Assembly: GCA_049997955.1 (NCBI GenBank)
Contig: JAEBDY010000002.1
Coordinates: 496,001 to 560,000, forward strand
DNA from: Umezawaea sp049997955
GTDB lineage: Bacteria; Actinomycetota; Actinomycetes; Mycobacteriales; Pseudonocardiaceae
DNA length: 64,000 nt
Reading direction: 5' to 3'
The notes below the pieces were generated by a model. The model ran no database searches and was not told where the DNA came from. It saw only the letters and a list, made by a program, of their open reading frames with translations. The position numbers and the translations under genes were made by a program. Within the stretch, counting starts at the first letter, position 1, and every line of letters starts with the position of its first letter. Below, piece by piece: positions 63,941-64,000 of the stretch.

Positions 63941-64000
63941 TCTTTGGCCTGGCAACCCGTAGGATCCTGAAACCTGGCGCTGACCGAGGAGGAAGCCCTC

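Overview
The window is high-GC actinobacterial DNA. Gene order, codon use, frequent GTG/TTG starts and 4-base ATGA/GTGA overlaps point to a Pseudonocardiales-type genome (Saccharothrix/Actinosynnema/Lentzea-like; an inference, no rRNA is present). Much of 8.5-47.2 kb follows the order of M. tuberculosis Rv3024c-Rv3041c: mnmA, cysteine desulfurase, a PlsC-like and an OlsB-like acyltransferase, etfA/etfB, the methyltransferase-GH57-GT4 alpha-glucan trio (Rv3030-3032 type), a hexapeptide acyltransferase (Rv3034c type), then Rv3037c, Rv3038c, enoyl-CoA hydratase and ABC ATPase types.

Layout. 0-8.4 kb: end of a secreted GH9 cellulase, a MetE-like protein coupled to an APH(6)/hydroxyurea-type kinase, an aldo/keto reductase lacking two catalytic residues, membrane proteins, and small enzymes. 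8.5-18.5 kb: tRNA thiolation and sulfur transfer, a transporter, an ornithine-lipid-type acyltransferase pair, a DUF4041/T5orf172 protein, ETF, DegV. 18.5-26.5 kb: an envelope/coiled-coil trio and the alpha-glucan trio, separated by gene-free tracts carrying unusual hairpins. 27.2-42.6 kb: accessory DNA with a LysR-controlled M20 peptidase/PLP lyase pair, a GH92 relic, an HAD phosphatase and a toroid protein, ending in a compact C7-aminocyclitol cluster of the validamycin/salbostatin type. 42.6-52.6 kb: methyltransferases, enoyl-CoA hydratase, ABC ATPase, GlgX, a cysteine dioxygenase/rhodanese operon with a candidate cysteine leader peptide. 52.7-63.9 kb: GlgP, a Doc toxin-antitoxin pair, then the GlgE operon glgE-treS-mak-glgB.

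The aminocyclitol cluster (32641-42610) consists of two divergent operons around a 37-bp inverted-repeat operator. Rightward: a sugar-phosphate cyclase, a protein fusing a BadF/NAGK-type kinase to an IolE-like TIM-barrel isomerase, and a GlgC-like nucleotidyltransferase. Leftward: an MFS exporter, an RmlD-like reductase, a VldE/ValL-type pseudoglycosyltransferase, a class III aminotransferase and an MDR reductase. Together these could build an N-linked pseudodisaccharide related to validoxylamine. The kinase-isomerase fusion and the DHQS-like active site of the cyclase distinguish it from the clusters I know.

The least explained signal is a family of four 59-nt hairpins (19082, 26021, 26208, 50120). 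All share the inner stem GTCAAGGC/GCCTTGAC, a 9-nt loop and conserved flanks. The outer 17-nt arms differ between copies yet stay self-complementary within each copy. They lie in gene-free tracts next to degenerate tandem repeats.

Metabolically the window is rich in alpha-glucan chemistry: trehalose to maltose-1-phosphate to glucan by TreS-Mak-GlgE-GlgB, degradation by GlgP and GlgX, and the separate GH57/GT4/methyltransferase set that in mycobacteria serves methylglucose lipopolysaccharide.
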